From positions 74,760,261-74,824,260 of the forward strand of contig NC_080179.1 in NCBI RefSeq assembly GCF_950295315.1: a DNA stretch of 64,000 bases, read 5' to 3'. The position numbers and the translations under genes are program-made. Below the pieces are notes generated by a model. The model was given only the letters and a program-made list of their open reading frames with translations, was not told where the DNA came from and searched no databases. The stretch is from Erinaceus europaeus. Taxonomy: Eukaryota > Chordata > Mammalia > Eulipotyphla > Erinaceidae. Below are positions 11,171 to 20,950 of this stretch, piece by piece. The number at the start of each line of letters is the position of its first letter. The first letter of the stretch is position 1.

Positions 11171-11575
11171 GTCCTCCTTACTTTAGCTGAGCTGTTTGGG
11201 TTTCTTATATAGCTTTGAAATCTTTGTTAGATGTTTTTGTGTGAATATTCAGTCTCTAACTAAAGTTCATCCTTTTCTTTCCCTAACGGTATTACTCATT
11301 TCCATGGGGTCTAAGGATTCATTTTTTTGTTTTTGTGTTTATTACTTTCTGTTTCCTATACAAGAAACTCTTGTTTATCTCTAAGGCATATTTTCTTCTT
11401 ATAAAAATTTTATAGGTCTAGTTTTTTTTTTCTTTCAGTCTATAATTCCTCTGTAATTAATTTCTATTTATGGCATGAGAAAAATGGGTTTAGGTTAACT
11501 TTCACAGTTTTTTCAATTATTTAAGAGATTCTCTGTGGTGAAAGGTTTGTATATCTCTCTTGAAAATCAACTGGT

Positions 11576-11778
11576 TTAGGCTGGTGAAATAGCTCACTTG
11601 AATAATGCACTGCTTTGGTATGTGCTAGACTCAGACTCAAGCCTGGCCTCCAGTGCCACAGGAGGGGTGCAGGGAGGCAAACCCCTCTGGGAAGTAAGCT
11701 ATCTTCCCCAAGCCTCTACCCTCCCTGGGGTTGGGCCACAGGTGTAGAAAGCCTCACAAAAAAAAAAAAAAAAAAACA
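11576..11778 (+). mobile_element. S5 SINE
   Basis: GGCTGGTGAAATAGCTCACT head, GACTCAAGCCTGGCCTCC at the B-box position, ending in 19 A. Diverged and older than the S1 copies. Confidence 0.7.
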
Positions 11779-12166
11779 TTTAAGAAGAAGAAGAAAAAGA
11801 GAAAGAAATTTCAGCATTTTAACTAAACACAGATCAGTAACAGTGTCATACCGAATCTCAGAGAAAAAAGGGGATTGGGGAAATGGTCCCCTGGTCCTGT
11901 GACTGCATTTGTGAGAGATCTGCTTAGGGAAAGAAGCCCCTCCCCTGCACCCCGCAGATAGTCAGGAAGTCAGGCCAGAAGCAGCAGAGCGTCTGCATCT
12001 TGCATCCCACAATCACATCCCCTCCCTAGTTGACGGCAAAGGCCATAAAATGTAGCTGGAGGCAGATGTGAGCATCTTGAAGTCAAAGGCTAGAACACAT
12101 CCCCTGAGGGTCTGGTACCTCCCCAAGTAGCAACTATAAGACTGGGAAGACCAAGAAGTTTGGGGT

Positions 12167-12258
12167 CTCTCTCTTCCCTCTTCCCTCTTTCCTCTTCCCT
12201 CTTCCCTCTTCCCTCTTCCCTCTTCCCTCTTCCCTCTTCCCTCTTCCTTCTCCCTCTC
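12167..12258 (+). repeat. (TCTTCCC)n minisatellite
   Basis: About a dozen tandem copies of a 7-base unit, almost pure pyrimidine on the plus strand. It creates artefactual long frames on both strands. Confidence 0.9.
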
Positions 12259-12910
12259 TCTCCCTCAGACCTGCATGCAGCTTGGGCATGCACTACCTCT
12301 CCTTTTCTATCCCTACTTTCCCTCAAAAAGCCCACCTCATCTCCCTGAAACATGGCTGACCACCATCTACCTCTTTCAGGCAGCTGTCAGTCTAGAACTC
12401 TACCAGCAGAACTTAGAGAGGATTTCTGTGTCTTTTGGCCTATCCTCTCTCATTCCCCAGCAACATATTAATTCTGATTTTTCAAATGCTAAGTGAGATA
12501 TTATTTGTCTCCGCCAATGGGTTTTTACCGCCTCTTTAAATGCTGGGCCAGATAAAGAAGCCACTCACCTCACCTAATTTATCGGTAATGTGTTAAAAGA
12601 CTTGGACTTGTGAAAAGTCATCTTAGAATGGCACTGGTGAACCATGAAAGAGAAGCTGCCTTATCTATCTCTTTTACATTAAATCAGAAAGCTCTGAACT
12701 GGACAAAAGGCCTTTGGATTGGGTCAAAAATCAATTGTTGAAAGAAGCCAAAAGTAAACCATTGTTTGAGAACTGCCTGCTGGACTTTTAGCCTGGAGGG
12801 CAGAACCAGTTCTCTTTTATTTCTTTCTAGGCAGTCAGCAACAAATTATGCATTGCCGAGGACAGCGTAAGCCTACTAACACTGAGAATGTCTCTTTTTT
12901 TTTTAAGGAA

Positions 12911-13018
12911 AAAAATATGGAACGCTTCAGGAATTTGTGTGTCATCCTCGTACAGGGGCCATGCTAATCTTCTCTGCACGGTTCCAATTTTTAGTAGATG
13001 TGCTGCCGAAGCAAGCAC
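12911..13018 (-). pseudogene. RNU6: U6 spliceosomal snRNA retropseudogene
   Basis: The minus strand is close to full-length U6 snRNA. It begins GTGCTTGCTTCGGCAGCACA, contains the block AGAAGATTAGCATGGCCCCT and ends CGTTCCATATTTTT, about 108 nt. The ACAGAGA-region core (expected GATACAGAGAAG) is changed to CGTGCAGAGAAG, and several positions elsewhere differ from functional U6. Downstream in minus orientation a short A-run (about 10 A) precedes CATTCTC; the same 7 bases lie just before the U6 start. An A-tail with a short direct repeat means L1-mediated insertion of reverse-transcribed U6. I see no TATA or proximal sequence element at a normal distance, so it is unlikely to be expressed. Confidence 0.93.
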
Positions 13019-14640
13019 GAGAATGACTTTTCTTTAATCACTTATCTCTTCCTTTCTCCTTTCCTCCAATGAAAGTCTCCAACTTTGTCTTTCTTTGGGG
13101 CATGTTTTTCAAATTTTCTACCCAGAATTACAATTCTCTAATTCCAAGTAAAACAATTTTGACTTTTTTATTGCCTCCTAAATGTTTAGATTCTCAGACA
13201 CTTCTGTTTTCCCTTCCTGGACCAAAGACTGACCACAAGGATGGTGCAGAAGAGGCCTTGTTAGCAAGAGAGCCGGCCTGGACTTGGTACCAGCTATGCC
13301 TTATTTCAAACAGAATGCTCCTTCTCTGTACTAATGAGAGCCTTGTCCAAAAGCACATCAAGAAATAGCCAGGCAGGAGTCAAAGGTGCTTTTTTTCTGC
13401 ATCATAAACAGAGTGCATGGTATTGTCCACTCACATAATAATCTATTTCCAAGCTAAAGTTTCAGTTGCAAGTTTAAATTGTCTCTCAAAATTTAATTTG
13501 TGTTCTTGCTACCAGTTAGTGCTGATCAGACCGCCAGAACTTCTGTGTTTGGTATCACCAGCGTGTCCTGAGTTAGGAGTTATCCAGTGTTGCCTGTCCT
13601 TCGCGTGCAGGAACTTCAATTGCCCTGTTTAGTACAGCGTGAGAACAATGATACCCAGACCTTCACTGTCCATGCAGTCTGGGTTGGGGCAGGGATGGGC
13701 CCTTGCACTGCCAGTGCTGCTGCCTGGCTACTTAGTCAGGATGCAGGAGGCAGAGGCATTATTCAGAGGTTTTCAGTGACAAAGTACAGCACCTTTACTT
13801 TTTTATTCAGCTGCCAGGTCCACTATTCTTTGCTGTTTTTATTTTTCTTTCCAGTTTCTAAGGGAGGAATGGGAATCACTCTTCCATTTTCATACTAAAG
13901 TATGGAAAGGAGGGGAGGTAAGTGTTACCAGTCACAACTAGGCTGCTACTTTTGTTTCATGATCCTAAACAATAAAAGTATGTATCCTAAATAGGAAAAA
14001 CTACATTTCCCACAAGTCCTAGTACCAAGCAACAAAAAAAAAAGGAAAAAGTGCCCCAGAGGAAGAATGCCAAGCAAATGATTGGACAGGAGACAACGTG
14101 GAATTGGACCTTTGGCTGAGTCCTAAATACTAGGAGATGAGGACAAAGCAGTGGAGGCAGCAGCACAGAGGACAAGCTGGAGAAAGAGACGCCCTTGGAA
14201 CTGGGAACTGGGAGCGTGGAGCTGAGCTGAGCAGAGCTGAGCTGAGGACACATGGGGACTGGGCCAGCCAGGGGGAAACAGTCATTTTGGTGTGGTAGGG
14301 GGAGCAATCATCACAGGCAAAGTGACAACAAAACTGAAAATACTCTCCAGAGTATTTTTCACTGTCTCTGATTTTTAAGCAATAAAATCCCACTTTCATT
14401 CAAATCACTAATATACGGCTTTTATGGTAGTGCTGAGTAAGCAATAGCCTCACTTTAGTGATTTGTATACTAATATAGGCAAGAACCCCACATCAGAGGA
14501 ACAAGAGCTCTCCTTACAGCACCGGAGCTCTCCTTATAGCACTCAGAAATACTGCACAGTCACTCTGTTGGGTTTCTAAGTCCCTTAAGTGAAGAGGTAG
14601 TTCTGGAAATAGCTTTCCTCCCAAAGCGGGTCCTGGTCCA
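13019..14640. other. Repeat-poor intergenic DNA
   Basis: No repeat or gene recognised. A short GAGCTGAGCTGAG-type direct repeat lies near 14217-14246. Frames up to about 106 codons have no identifiable motif. Confidence 0.45.
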
Positions 14641-14654
14641 GTGTGAATGTAGGT

Positions 14655-14800
14655 GGTGAAAAAGAAATAGACCTGCAGTCTTGTTTTACTGCCCCTGAAG
14701 TTTCCCTCACTGCAGGTAGGGAATGGGGCCTTGAACCCAGGTCCTTGCACATAGTAATGTGCACTCAACAGGATGTGGCACTGCCTACTCCCCTCCCCAC
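14655..14800 (-). mobile_element. S2-type SINE, 3'-truncated
   Basis: Antisense CTGCAGTCTTGTTTTACTG, CCTTGAACCCAGGTCCTTGCAC (B-box region) and a head near GCACTGCCTACTCCC. The pyrimidine-rich half and tail are missing. Confidence 0.7.
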
Positions 14801-14825
14801 AAGAAAAAGTTGTGTTTGTTTTTTT

Positions 14826-15098
14826 CATTTAGTTTTCTTGTCACTATGAATCCACCACTCCCAATGGCCTTTTTTCTTTTCTTTTCTCTTCTTTTTTTTT
14901 TTTGCTTATTTTTTTTGGGGGGGGGTAGGACAGAGATAAATTGAGAGGGGAGAGGAAGATAGATGAGAAGAGAGAAAGAGTGTCACTTGCAGACCTGTTT
15001 CACCACTCGTGAAATGTCCCTCCCTGCAGGTGGAGAGCAGGGCCTCAAACCTGGATCCCTGCACATGGTATTTATTATGTGCACTTATCCAGGTGCCA
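14826..15098 (-). mobile_element. S1-long/S2-like SINE
   Basis: Antisense copy with the long 3' block (CTATGAATCCACCACTCCC), an impure T/G run at 14890-14928, the purine-rich middle and CCTCAAACCTGGATCCCTG over the B box. Confidence 0.75.
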
Positions 15099-15127
15099 AA
15101 AAAAAAAAAAATTTTTTTTTTTTTTTT
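15099..15127. repeat. A13/T15 perfect inverted homopolymer
   Basis: A run of A is followed directly by a run of T, at the edge of the antisense SINE. Possibly two tails joined head to head. Confidence 0.8.
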
Positions 15128-15282
15128 GATCTGCTAGGTTTTGATGATTGCTAGTTCAAAACTGTTATATTTGGGGGATGATTCTGAACCCCTTCATACA
15201 ACAGACATTTTATTTTATGTAGTTTTCTGCCATTACCAGCCTTTACCCTTGAGTTTCAATTGTAGTAATGATAAAGGCAAGT

Positions 15283-16545
15283 AAATTTTTATTTTATTTT
15301 ATTTATAAAAGGAAACACTGGGAGGACTTCGGGAGGCGGGGCTACAAAGCAGCAGCGGTTGTGTTTCTCTCCTCTCCCAGAGAACACCAAAGGAGACTAC
15401 CTGGGACCACAACAAGACAGGACTTGAAGGACTTCAGGAACTCACCAAATTACCGGTGAGTGCAAACACATTCAAAAGCAGTGGCGTTCCTCTGTGCAAA
15501 CACTAAGGTGGAAGAAGTTGAAATCCAGAAATCAATTCCCTTTACTATAGCAACAAACACAATAAAATATCTAGGAGTAAACCTAACCAAAGAAGTGAAA
15601 GATTTGCATACTGAAAATTATGAGTCACTACTCAAGGAAATTGAAAAAGACACAAAGAAGTGGAAAGATATTCCATGTTCATGGGTTGGCAGAATTAACA
15701 TCATCAAAATGAATATACTACCCAGAGCCATCTACAGATATAATGCTATCCCCATCACTATCCCAGCCACATTTTTTAGGAGAATAGAACAAATGTTACA
15801 AATGTTTATCTGGAACCAGAAAAGACCTCAGATTGCCAAAAACAATCTTGAGTAGAAAGAACAGAACTGGAGGCATCACACTCCCAGATCTCTAATTGTA
15901 TTATAGGGCCATTGTCATCAAAACTGCTTGGTATTGGAACATGAATAGACACACTGACCAGTGGAATAGAATTGAGAGCCCAGAACTAAGCCCCCACATC
16001 TATGGAGATCTAATCTTTGACAAAGGTGCGCAGACTATTAAATGGGGAAAGCAGAGTCTCTTCAACAAATGGTGTTGGAAAAAATGTGTTGAAACATGCA
16101 GAAGAATGAAACTGAACCACTATATTTCACCAAATACAAAAGTAAATTCCAAATGGATCAAGGACTTGGATGTTAGACCAGAAACTATCAGATACTTAGA
16201 GGAAAATATTGGCAGGACTCTTTTCCGCATCAATTTTAAAGACATCTTCAATGAAACAAATCCAATTGCAAAGAAGACTAAGGCAAGCATAAACTTGTGG
16301 GACTACATCAAATTAAAAAGCTTCTTCACAGCAAAAGAAACCACTACCCAAACCAAGAGACCCCTCACAGATGGAAGAAGATCTTTACATGCCATACATC
16401 AGACAAGAGGCTAATATCCAAAATATATAAAGAACTTGCCAAAATCAACAACCTCAGCCTTTTGGATCTCTTCTGTGGTGAATATTCTGTCTGTGTCCTC
16501 TCCCCATTTTTGGATGGGGTTATTTGTTGTCTTGTTGTTGTCAAA
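15283..16545 (+). mobile_element. Rearranged L1: 3' terminus, 5' leader, ORF2 C-half, fold-back
   Basis: Four parts follow one another. (1) 15283-15306 matches the antisense L1-3E terminus (TTTATTTATAAAAGGAAACA). (2) 15307-15472 is an L1 5' leader in sense, starting GGGAGGACTTCGGGAGGCGG; its later part matches the leader at 63341 (CTCTCCTCTCCCAG, CCAAAGGAGAC). (3) 15473-16451 is the C-terminal part of ORF2 in sense ([30 protein letters not shown]). A frameshift lies near 15851 and a TAA at 15893. ORF1, the endonuclease and most of the RT are absent. (4) 16452-16545 is the next stretch of ORF2 but inverted (minus frame: NPIQKWGEDTDRIFTTEEIQ). Parts 1 and 2 have the order expected of twin priming that reached the RNA 5' end. 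Confidence 0.8.
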
Positions 16546-16756
16546 TCTGGGGCAGGAGAAGCCCTGGGCTAGCAGTAATTCGTGGGCAGTTTTGTTACCA
16601 GGCAGCACAGAGGGAGCAGGAGTCGAAGGGTCTTCAGAAAGAAATAAGACACCTGAGGCACAGAAGACCAGCAGAGAAGAATCAGGTCACTTAAATAGAT
16701 CAATAAAAAGGTGTTTCCAGGTGAGTCAGGAATTGGAGCTAAAAGCAAAAGGAGTG
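16546..16756. other. Unassigned sequence next to the L1
   Basis: Includes GATCAATAAAAAGGTGTTTCC near 16697. AATAAA in this context might be an LTR R region, but I could not define ends or a duplication. Confidence 0.3.
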
Positions 16757-16892
16757 AGTTAAGAGGTGGATGAAGAGTTGGACTTTCAAGTGGGAGGTCC
16801 TGAGTCTGATCTATTAGAACACAAGCACCACAGTGATGGCTGGTTCTTTTTCTTTCTTTACTCTTATCTCTCTCACTAATAAGAAAATTAAG
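16757..16892 (+). mobile_element. S4 SINE
   Basis: Sense S4: TGGACTTTCAAGTGGGAGGTCCTGAG, then GCACCACAGTGATGGCTGG and the terminal TCTCTCTCACTAATAAGAAAA. Confidence 0.75.
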
Positions 16893-16919
16893 TTTTCATT
16901 ATATTTAGGGGGAAGGCAA

Positions 16920-17118
16920 ATACAAGGCAGAACTTGGACTGGGTCTGCGCCAAAGTAAAGGACTCAGGGGCTGGAGAGTGGGGGACTTTCAAGCCCTGGT
17001 GCAACATGGTAGAGGAGGACCTAGCCTGGGGTTGAGAGTGTTTTGCAGAAAACTGAGAAATTTCACACATGTACCAACAGCTGTATTTACTCTAAACCAT
17101 AAAAAAAAAAAAAAAATC
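16920..17118 (+). mobile_element. Family B repeat
   Basis: GAACTTGGACTGGGTCTGCGC, GGTAGAGGAGGACCTAG, CACACATGTACCAACAGC and CTCTAAACCAT plus A-run. The same order of blocks recurs at 41855-42165, which defines the family. Probably another retroposon 3' end. Confidence 0.65.
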
Positions 17119-17166
17119 ACTAAGAGGAAATGGATTGTAAATTGAAGGTGCTCAAAATGTGACCAC

Positions 17167-17466
17167 CCAGAAGTCAGGCGGTGGCACAGCGGGTTAAGCG
17201 CATGTGGTGCAAAGCACAAGGACCAGCGAAAGGATCCCGGTTTGAGCCTCCTGCTCCCCACCTGCAGGGGAGTCGCTTCACAGGCAGTGAAGCAGGTCTG
17301 CAGGTGTCTGTCTTTCTCTCCCCCTCTCTGTCTTCCCCTCCTCTCTCCATTTCTCTCTGTCCTGTCCAACAACAATGACAACAATAATAACTACAATAAA
17401 ACAACAAGGGCAACAAAAGGGAAGAAAGAAAGGAAGAAAGAAAGAAAGAAAGAAAGAAAGGAAGGA

Positions 17467-17514
<48 letters not shown>

Positions 17515-17516
17515 AA
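17167..17516 (+). mobile_element. S1 SINE with TSD and expanded GAAA tail
   Basis: Full-length S1. AAAATGTGACCACC before (17153-17166) and after (from about 17515) forms a 14-bp TSD. The tail has grown into (GAAA)n at 17421-17516. Confidence 0.93.
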
Positions 17517-17528
17517 ATGTGACCACCT

Positions 17529-17979
17529 CAAGATGCTCAGAGCCCATCTAACTGCCCTTTTCTGATATGCAGATCACTTCAAGGTGAGAACAAGAAAGTC
17601 CCAGGAAGTGAAAATAAACACCAGTCTCCATAGTATTGTTTGAGCAAACACCACTTTCCAAATCAGTTTCTTTCCAGAATCTCTGAAGACTCCATATTTC
17701 CTGTTTGATGGGCCCTCAGCCTCTGCTTTCTTGGTGCCCTGAGGGCTTAGTTCCAAATATAAAATTTCTCTGAAGAGCAGAACAGCAGGATAACTGTAGC
17801 TTCCCTATGCATATTATTAAATTAATTTAGCTTTTGCCAACCTGTCTGAGGCTGTGTGGATTGTTACTCCAACATGAGAAGAACTCAGAGAGACTGAGGA
17901 ATGTTTTTTCCTTCCCTGACAATATCAAGGGTATGAGGAATCTTACTAAGTAAACTCAATAGAATTTCTTTTTTCTTTT
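17529..17979. other. No recognisable feature
   Basis: Unique-looking sequence without a gene or named repeat. Confidence 0.45.
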
Positions 17980-18250
17980 CTTTTTTTATTGCTATCACAG
18001 TGACTCAGTGCCTGCACAATTATTCCTTGATGCCATTCTTTTTCCTCCCCTCTCCCTCCACTTCTTTCCCTTTGATAGGACAAAAGAAAATTGAGAAGGG
18101 AGAAGAAGGGAGAAAGAAAGAGAGAGAGACACCTGGAAAGCATCCCTCCCTCTCCCCCCACCTCACCACAGGTGGGAGCCTGAAGTTTGAGCCCAGGTCC
18201 TTGAGCACGGTAACAGGTGCACTCTACTATTGGGCTAGTGCTCAGCCCCA
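17980..18250 (-). mobile_element. S2-type SINE, diverged
   Basis: Antisense copy: the GACTCAGTGCCTGCACAATT long block, purine-rich middle, GAAGTTTGAGCCCAGGTCC over the B box, head at GGGCTAGTGCTCAGCCCC. Confidence 0.75.
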
Positions 18251-18719
18251 GAAATTTTTCTTCCAGGAATCCATCCAAGGATGTAGACAAAGGGTGAGAG
18301 GTAGCAACTTGGTCAGATGTCAAAGATACAGTCTCATTAAACAGCCAGCCAAGGTCAAGTCTGAGTCATTGTCAAGTGAGAGAGGTGGGACAAAGGTATC
18401 ACGAGTGAAGGTAGGGAGGGCTGAGGAAACAAAGTAAATGACCTAGTTCCAAAGCAAAAAAATTTGGGGACAGTAACAGCAGGTAGCTGTTGAACAGATC
18501 CTCCTTGCCTCTACTTGCCCATTCTCCCTGGAATCTGACTCTCCAATTTGAAAACAGCAATAATGCTGAACTGACCATGGAGCGATGACCAAATCTTTAG
18601 AGAGGAGCAAAACTCTACCACTCCTAAAATATATTTTTGGTGAAAGGGTGAGTTTCACGGGATAGACCCTGGAGGTTGAATTGGAGACTTCACCTTTGAG
18701 GATCAGTTTCAGAGAGGGT
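18251..18719. other. No recognisable feature
   Basis: Repeat-poor, no credible frame or RNA. Confidence 0.45.
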
Positions 18720-18734
18720 AGAACTTCAATTTTT

Positions 18735-19036
18735 TTTCCCCTCCAGGGTTATTGCTGGGCTCGGTGCCTGCACCATGAATCCACTGCTCCTGGAGGCCAT
18801 TTTTTCCCCTTTTGTTTTCCTTGTTGTTGCAGCCTTGTTGTGATTATTATTGTTGTTGTTATTGCAGTCATCATTGTTGGATAGGACAGAGAGAAATGGA
18901 GAGAGGAGGGGAGGACAGAGAGGGGGAGAGAAAGACAGACACCTGCAGACCTGCTTCACCGCCTGTGGATCCTTACGCCGGTCCTTGTGCTTTGTGCCAC
19001 GTGCGCTTAACCCGCTGCGCTACCGCCCGACCCCCA
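18735..19036 (-). mobile_element. S1-long SINE lacking its B box, with TSD
   Basis: Antisense S1-long with both ends intact and AGAACTTCAATTTTT on each side (18720 and about 19036). CACCGCCTGTG jumps straight to GATCCTTACGCCGGTCC. About 50 bases are missing, including the B box, so this copy could not make a normal Pol III transcript. The head is otherwise close to consensus. Confidence 0.9.
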
Positions 19037-19407
19037 GAACTTCAATTTTTTGCTACCACCTCATGCTCTGTTTTACTGGTTTTGCTTCTTGCTTACCCGT
19101 CTCTGTCATGTTAGCTGAGCCCTTCATTAGTGAAAGGTAAAAGGGACCAGGACCCCTCCTCCCACCCCCATGCCACACATGAATAGTCCCAAAAGACACT
19201 GCAAGAGCTTGGGAAGGCTAGCGGGACTTGGCAGAGCTGGCAGAACTGCGGAGCCGCCACCACCCTCCCCAGTGTCCCTCTCTACACTTTCATCTTCATC
19301 ACACAGCAGGAAAGAGGAGCGAGAGCCAGGAAACCCGGGTTTTCCACCCTGGGTGCCTACGCTTGTTTGTGTACATAGCTCTCTTCTTTCTGTCTCTCGC
19401 TCTTTAA
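19037..19407. other. Unassigned, moderately GC-rich
   Basis: A 212-codon plus-strand frame begins at 19170 here but runs into two SINEs. Its first 70 codons match nothing I recognise. Confidence 0.4.
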
Positions 19408-19560
19408 ACTTTATCTATTTGTTTGTTTGTTCTATTTATTCATTTTACCCGAACACTGCTCAACTCTGGTTTTCATTGGTGCTGGGGACTGAACCTGGGA
19501 CTTTTGATGCCTCAGACACGAAAGTCTTTTTGCATAATCACTGTACTATCTCCTCAGCCC
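19408..19560 (-). mobile_element. S3 SINE
   Basis: Antisense S3: GAACACTGCTCAACTCTGG, GGGGACTGAACCTGGGAC, TTTGCATAATCACTGTACTATCTCC. Confidence 0.8.
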
Positions 19561-19600
19561 ACTTCTATCTCTGTACTGGCTTCAGTAAAATGCTTGTCCT

Positions 19601-19790
19601 GAGGGACTGGGTGGTGGCGCACCTGGGTGAACGCATCCCCCACCTGCAGGGGGAAAGCTTTACTAGTGGTGAAGCAGGGCTGCAGGTGTCTCTCTGTCTC
19701 TCTCCCTCTCTATCATCCCCCTCCCTCTTGATTTCTGGCTGTCTCTATCCAATAAATAAAGATAATAGTAAATTTAAAAAATTTTTTTTT
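19601..19790 (+). mobile_element. S2 SINE lacking its B box, with TSD
   Basis: Head GGGACTGGGTGGTGGCGCAC is followed by CTGGGTGAACGCATCCCCCACC, so the B-box segment is gone. Tail ATCCAATAAATAAAGATAAT. TSD AATGCTTGTCCT (19589-19600) and AATGTTTGTCCT (19791-19802). Confidence 0.9.
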
Positions 19791-20069
19791 AATGTTTGTC
19801 CTATTTGAAACTTGATGAAATTCAACCAGTGGAGTTCAAGGGGAACCCTTAGACCCCTTATCTCATTTCATCCACAATATCCTTTCTTCTTCCCCAAATC
19901 TCTTATGATAAATACTTGCAAGTGGGTGTTTGAGACCATACGGCAAGAGATTCACCTGGAATACCTGGTTCCTCTCCCAGGTGTACAGGAAGTACACATT
20001 CTTAATACATTTCTGTCTACCTTTTCTTTCATTAATACGCTTTGTACATGTTTTATTACTGCCCAGCCA

Positions 20070-20505
20070 TGAAGAACCTGGGGGTAGGGGGGGTGGTTAG
20101 ACCAACCTCCGGGAGAGCTTCAGAGAGACAGCTCCTTTATTGTTCATGCACAGGATTAGATACATTGATCACCATCCAGTAAGAACACAGGACCCAATGA
20201 GGAAAGCGTGTGACACTCACGCCATGGCAATTACCCCCAGGTGCACCTCATTCATGCTCTTAGGTCACACCTGCTTCTCATATCCAGCTCGGGTTCAAAG
20301 ACAACTTACCAGCCTGCAAGGACCCAAGTTACGGCCTTATAAAGGGAGGTCGCGTATCGGTCACGCGTGAGAGATGGGAACCTTTAGGGTGTGTTGTGTG
20401 AGGAGGCGGCTTCCTTGCCCCTGAGTTCGGTGTCATCTCAGCCTATGGAGTCGAGGAGGGATATGCCATTAGGCCAGGTCGGCCTTGGGGTCTAGCTGCT
20501 CAACA
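20070..20505 (-). mobile_element. Candidate solo LTR, unrelated to the other LTRs
   Basis: In minus orientation it starts TGTTGAGCAGCTAGACC. It has a TATA-like CCCTTTATAAGG (about 20335-20346) and, some 190 bases on, CAATAAAGGAGCTGTC (about 20127-20142), then a CT-rich end with a possible CA. CpG is locally raised (GGTCGCGTATCGGTCACGCG). TATA, poly(A) signal and length suit an LTR. I found no clear target duplication, so the ends are provisional. A promoter-bearing retrocopy is the alternative. Confidence 0.45.
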
Positions 20506-20950
20506 CTCAAGGTAGAAATGACAGGCCTTTACCCAGCATGGGGATCTGCACCTCCCACAGTGCAGAATAATTTATTTTCTCTCCCAACCTTCCTCCCCAC
20601 TCCCTCCCACCACATACTCTACAGCAACCAGGCGCCAGCAACACTAAATCATTCAAACCTTTGGGATCTCTCATTATTGTAACAATTCTCATGAGATATA
20701 ATTCACTTATCATATAATGCATGCTTTCAAAGTATGTGATCTGATGCAGTTTGGTATATTTATAGCCACATATAATCAACACAGCTATCTATCTTAGAAT
20801 GTCTTCCTAGTAAATTGTTTCCTTAAATGTCCCCAAACTACACCTCTCGTAAGTATCCACTAATCTGTTTTATGTCACTTTAGATTTCTCTATTCCAAAA
20901 GGTTCCTTCAGATGGAATAAAATAACATGTTGCTGGCAAATGACTTCTTT

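Larger units (their letters stand above)
9000..11570 (-). mobile_element. Ancient L1, antisense, interrupted twice
   Basis: Three blocks look like one old L1 in antisense. At 9390-9640, TTTCACTTAGCATGAGC, CAGCCATATTGGTGCAAAC and CTCAAGTTGTTTCCACACC match the familiar 3' end of mammalian L1 (L1MA-like). 9961-10117 continues it. 11175-11570 resembles the end of ORF2. An S1 with TSD (9684-9960) and an L1-3E module (10118-11170) were inserted later. No open frame survives. Confidence 0.6.

Noticed and set aside
15460..16414. Intact L1 ORF2
   Set aside because: Frameshift near 15851, stop at 15893, and the endonuclease and polymerase regions are missing.
19170..19808. 212-codon open frame on the plus strand
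   Set aside because: Most of it lies in an antisense S3 and a sense S2. The first 70 residues match no family I know and there is no exon context.
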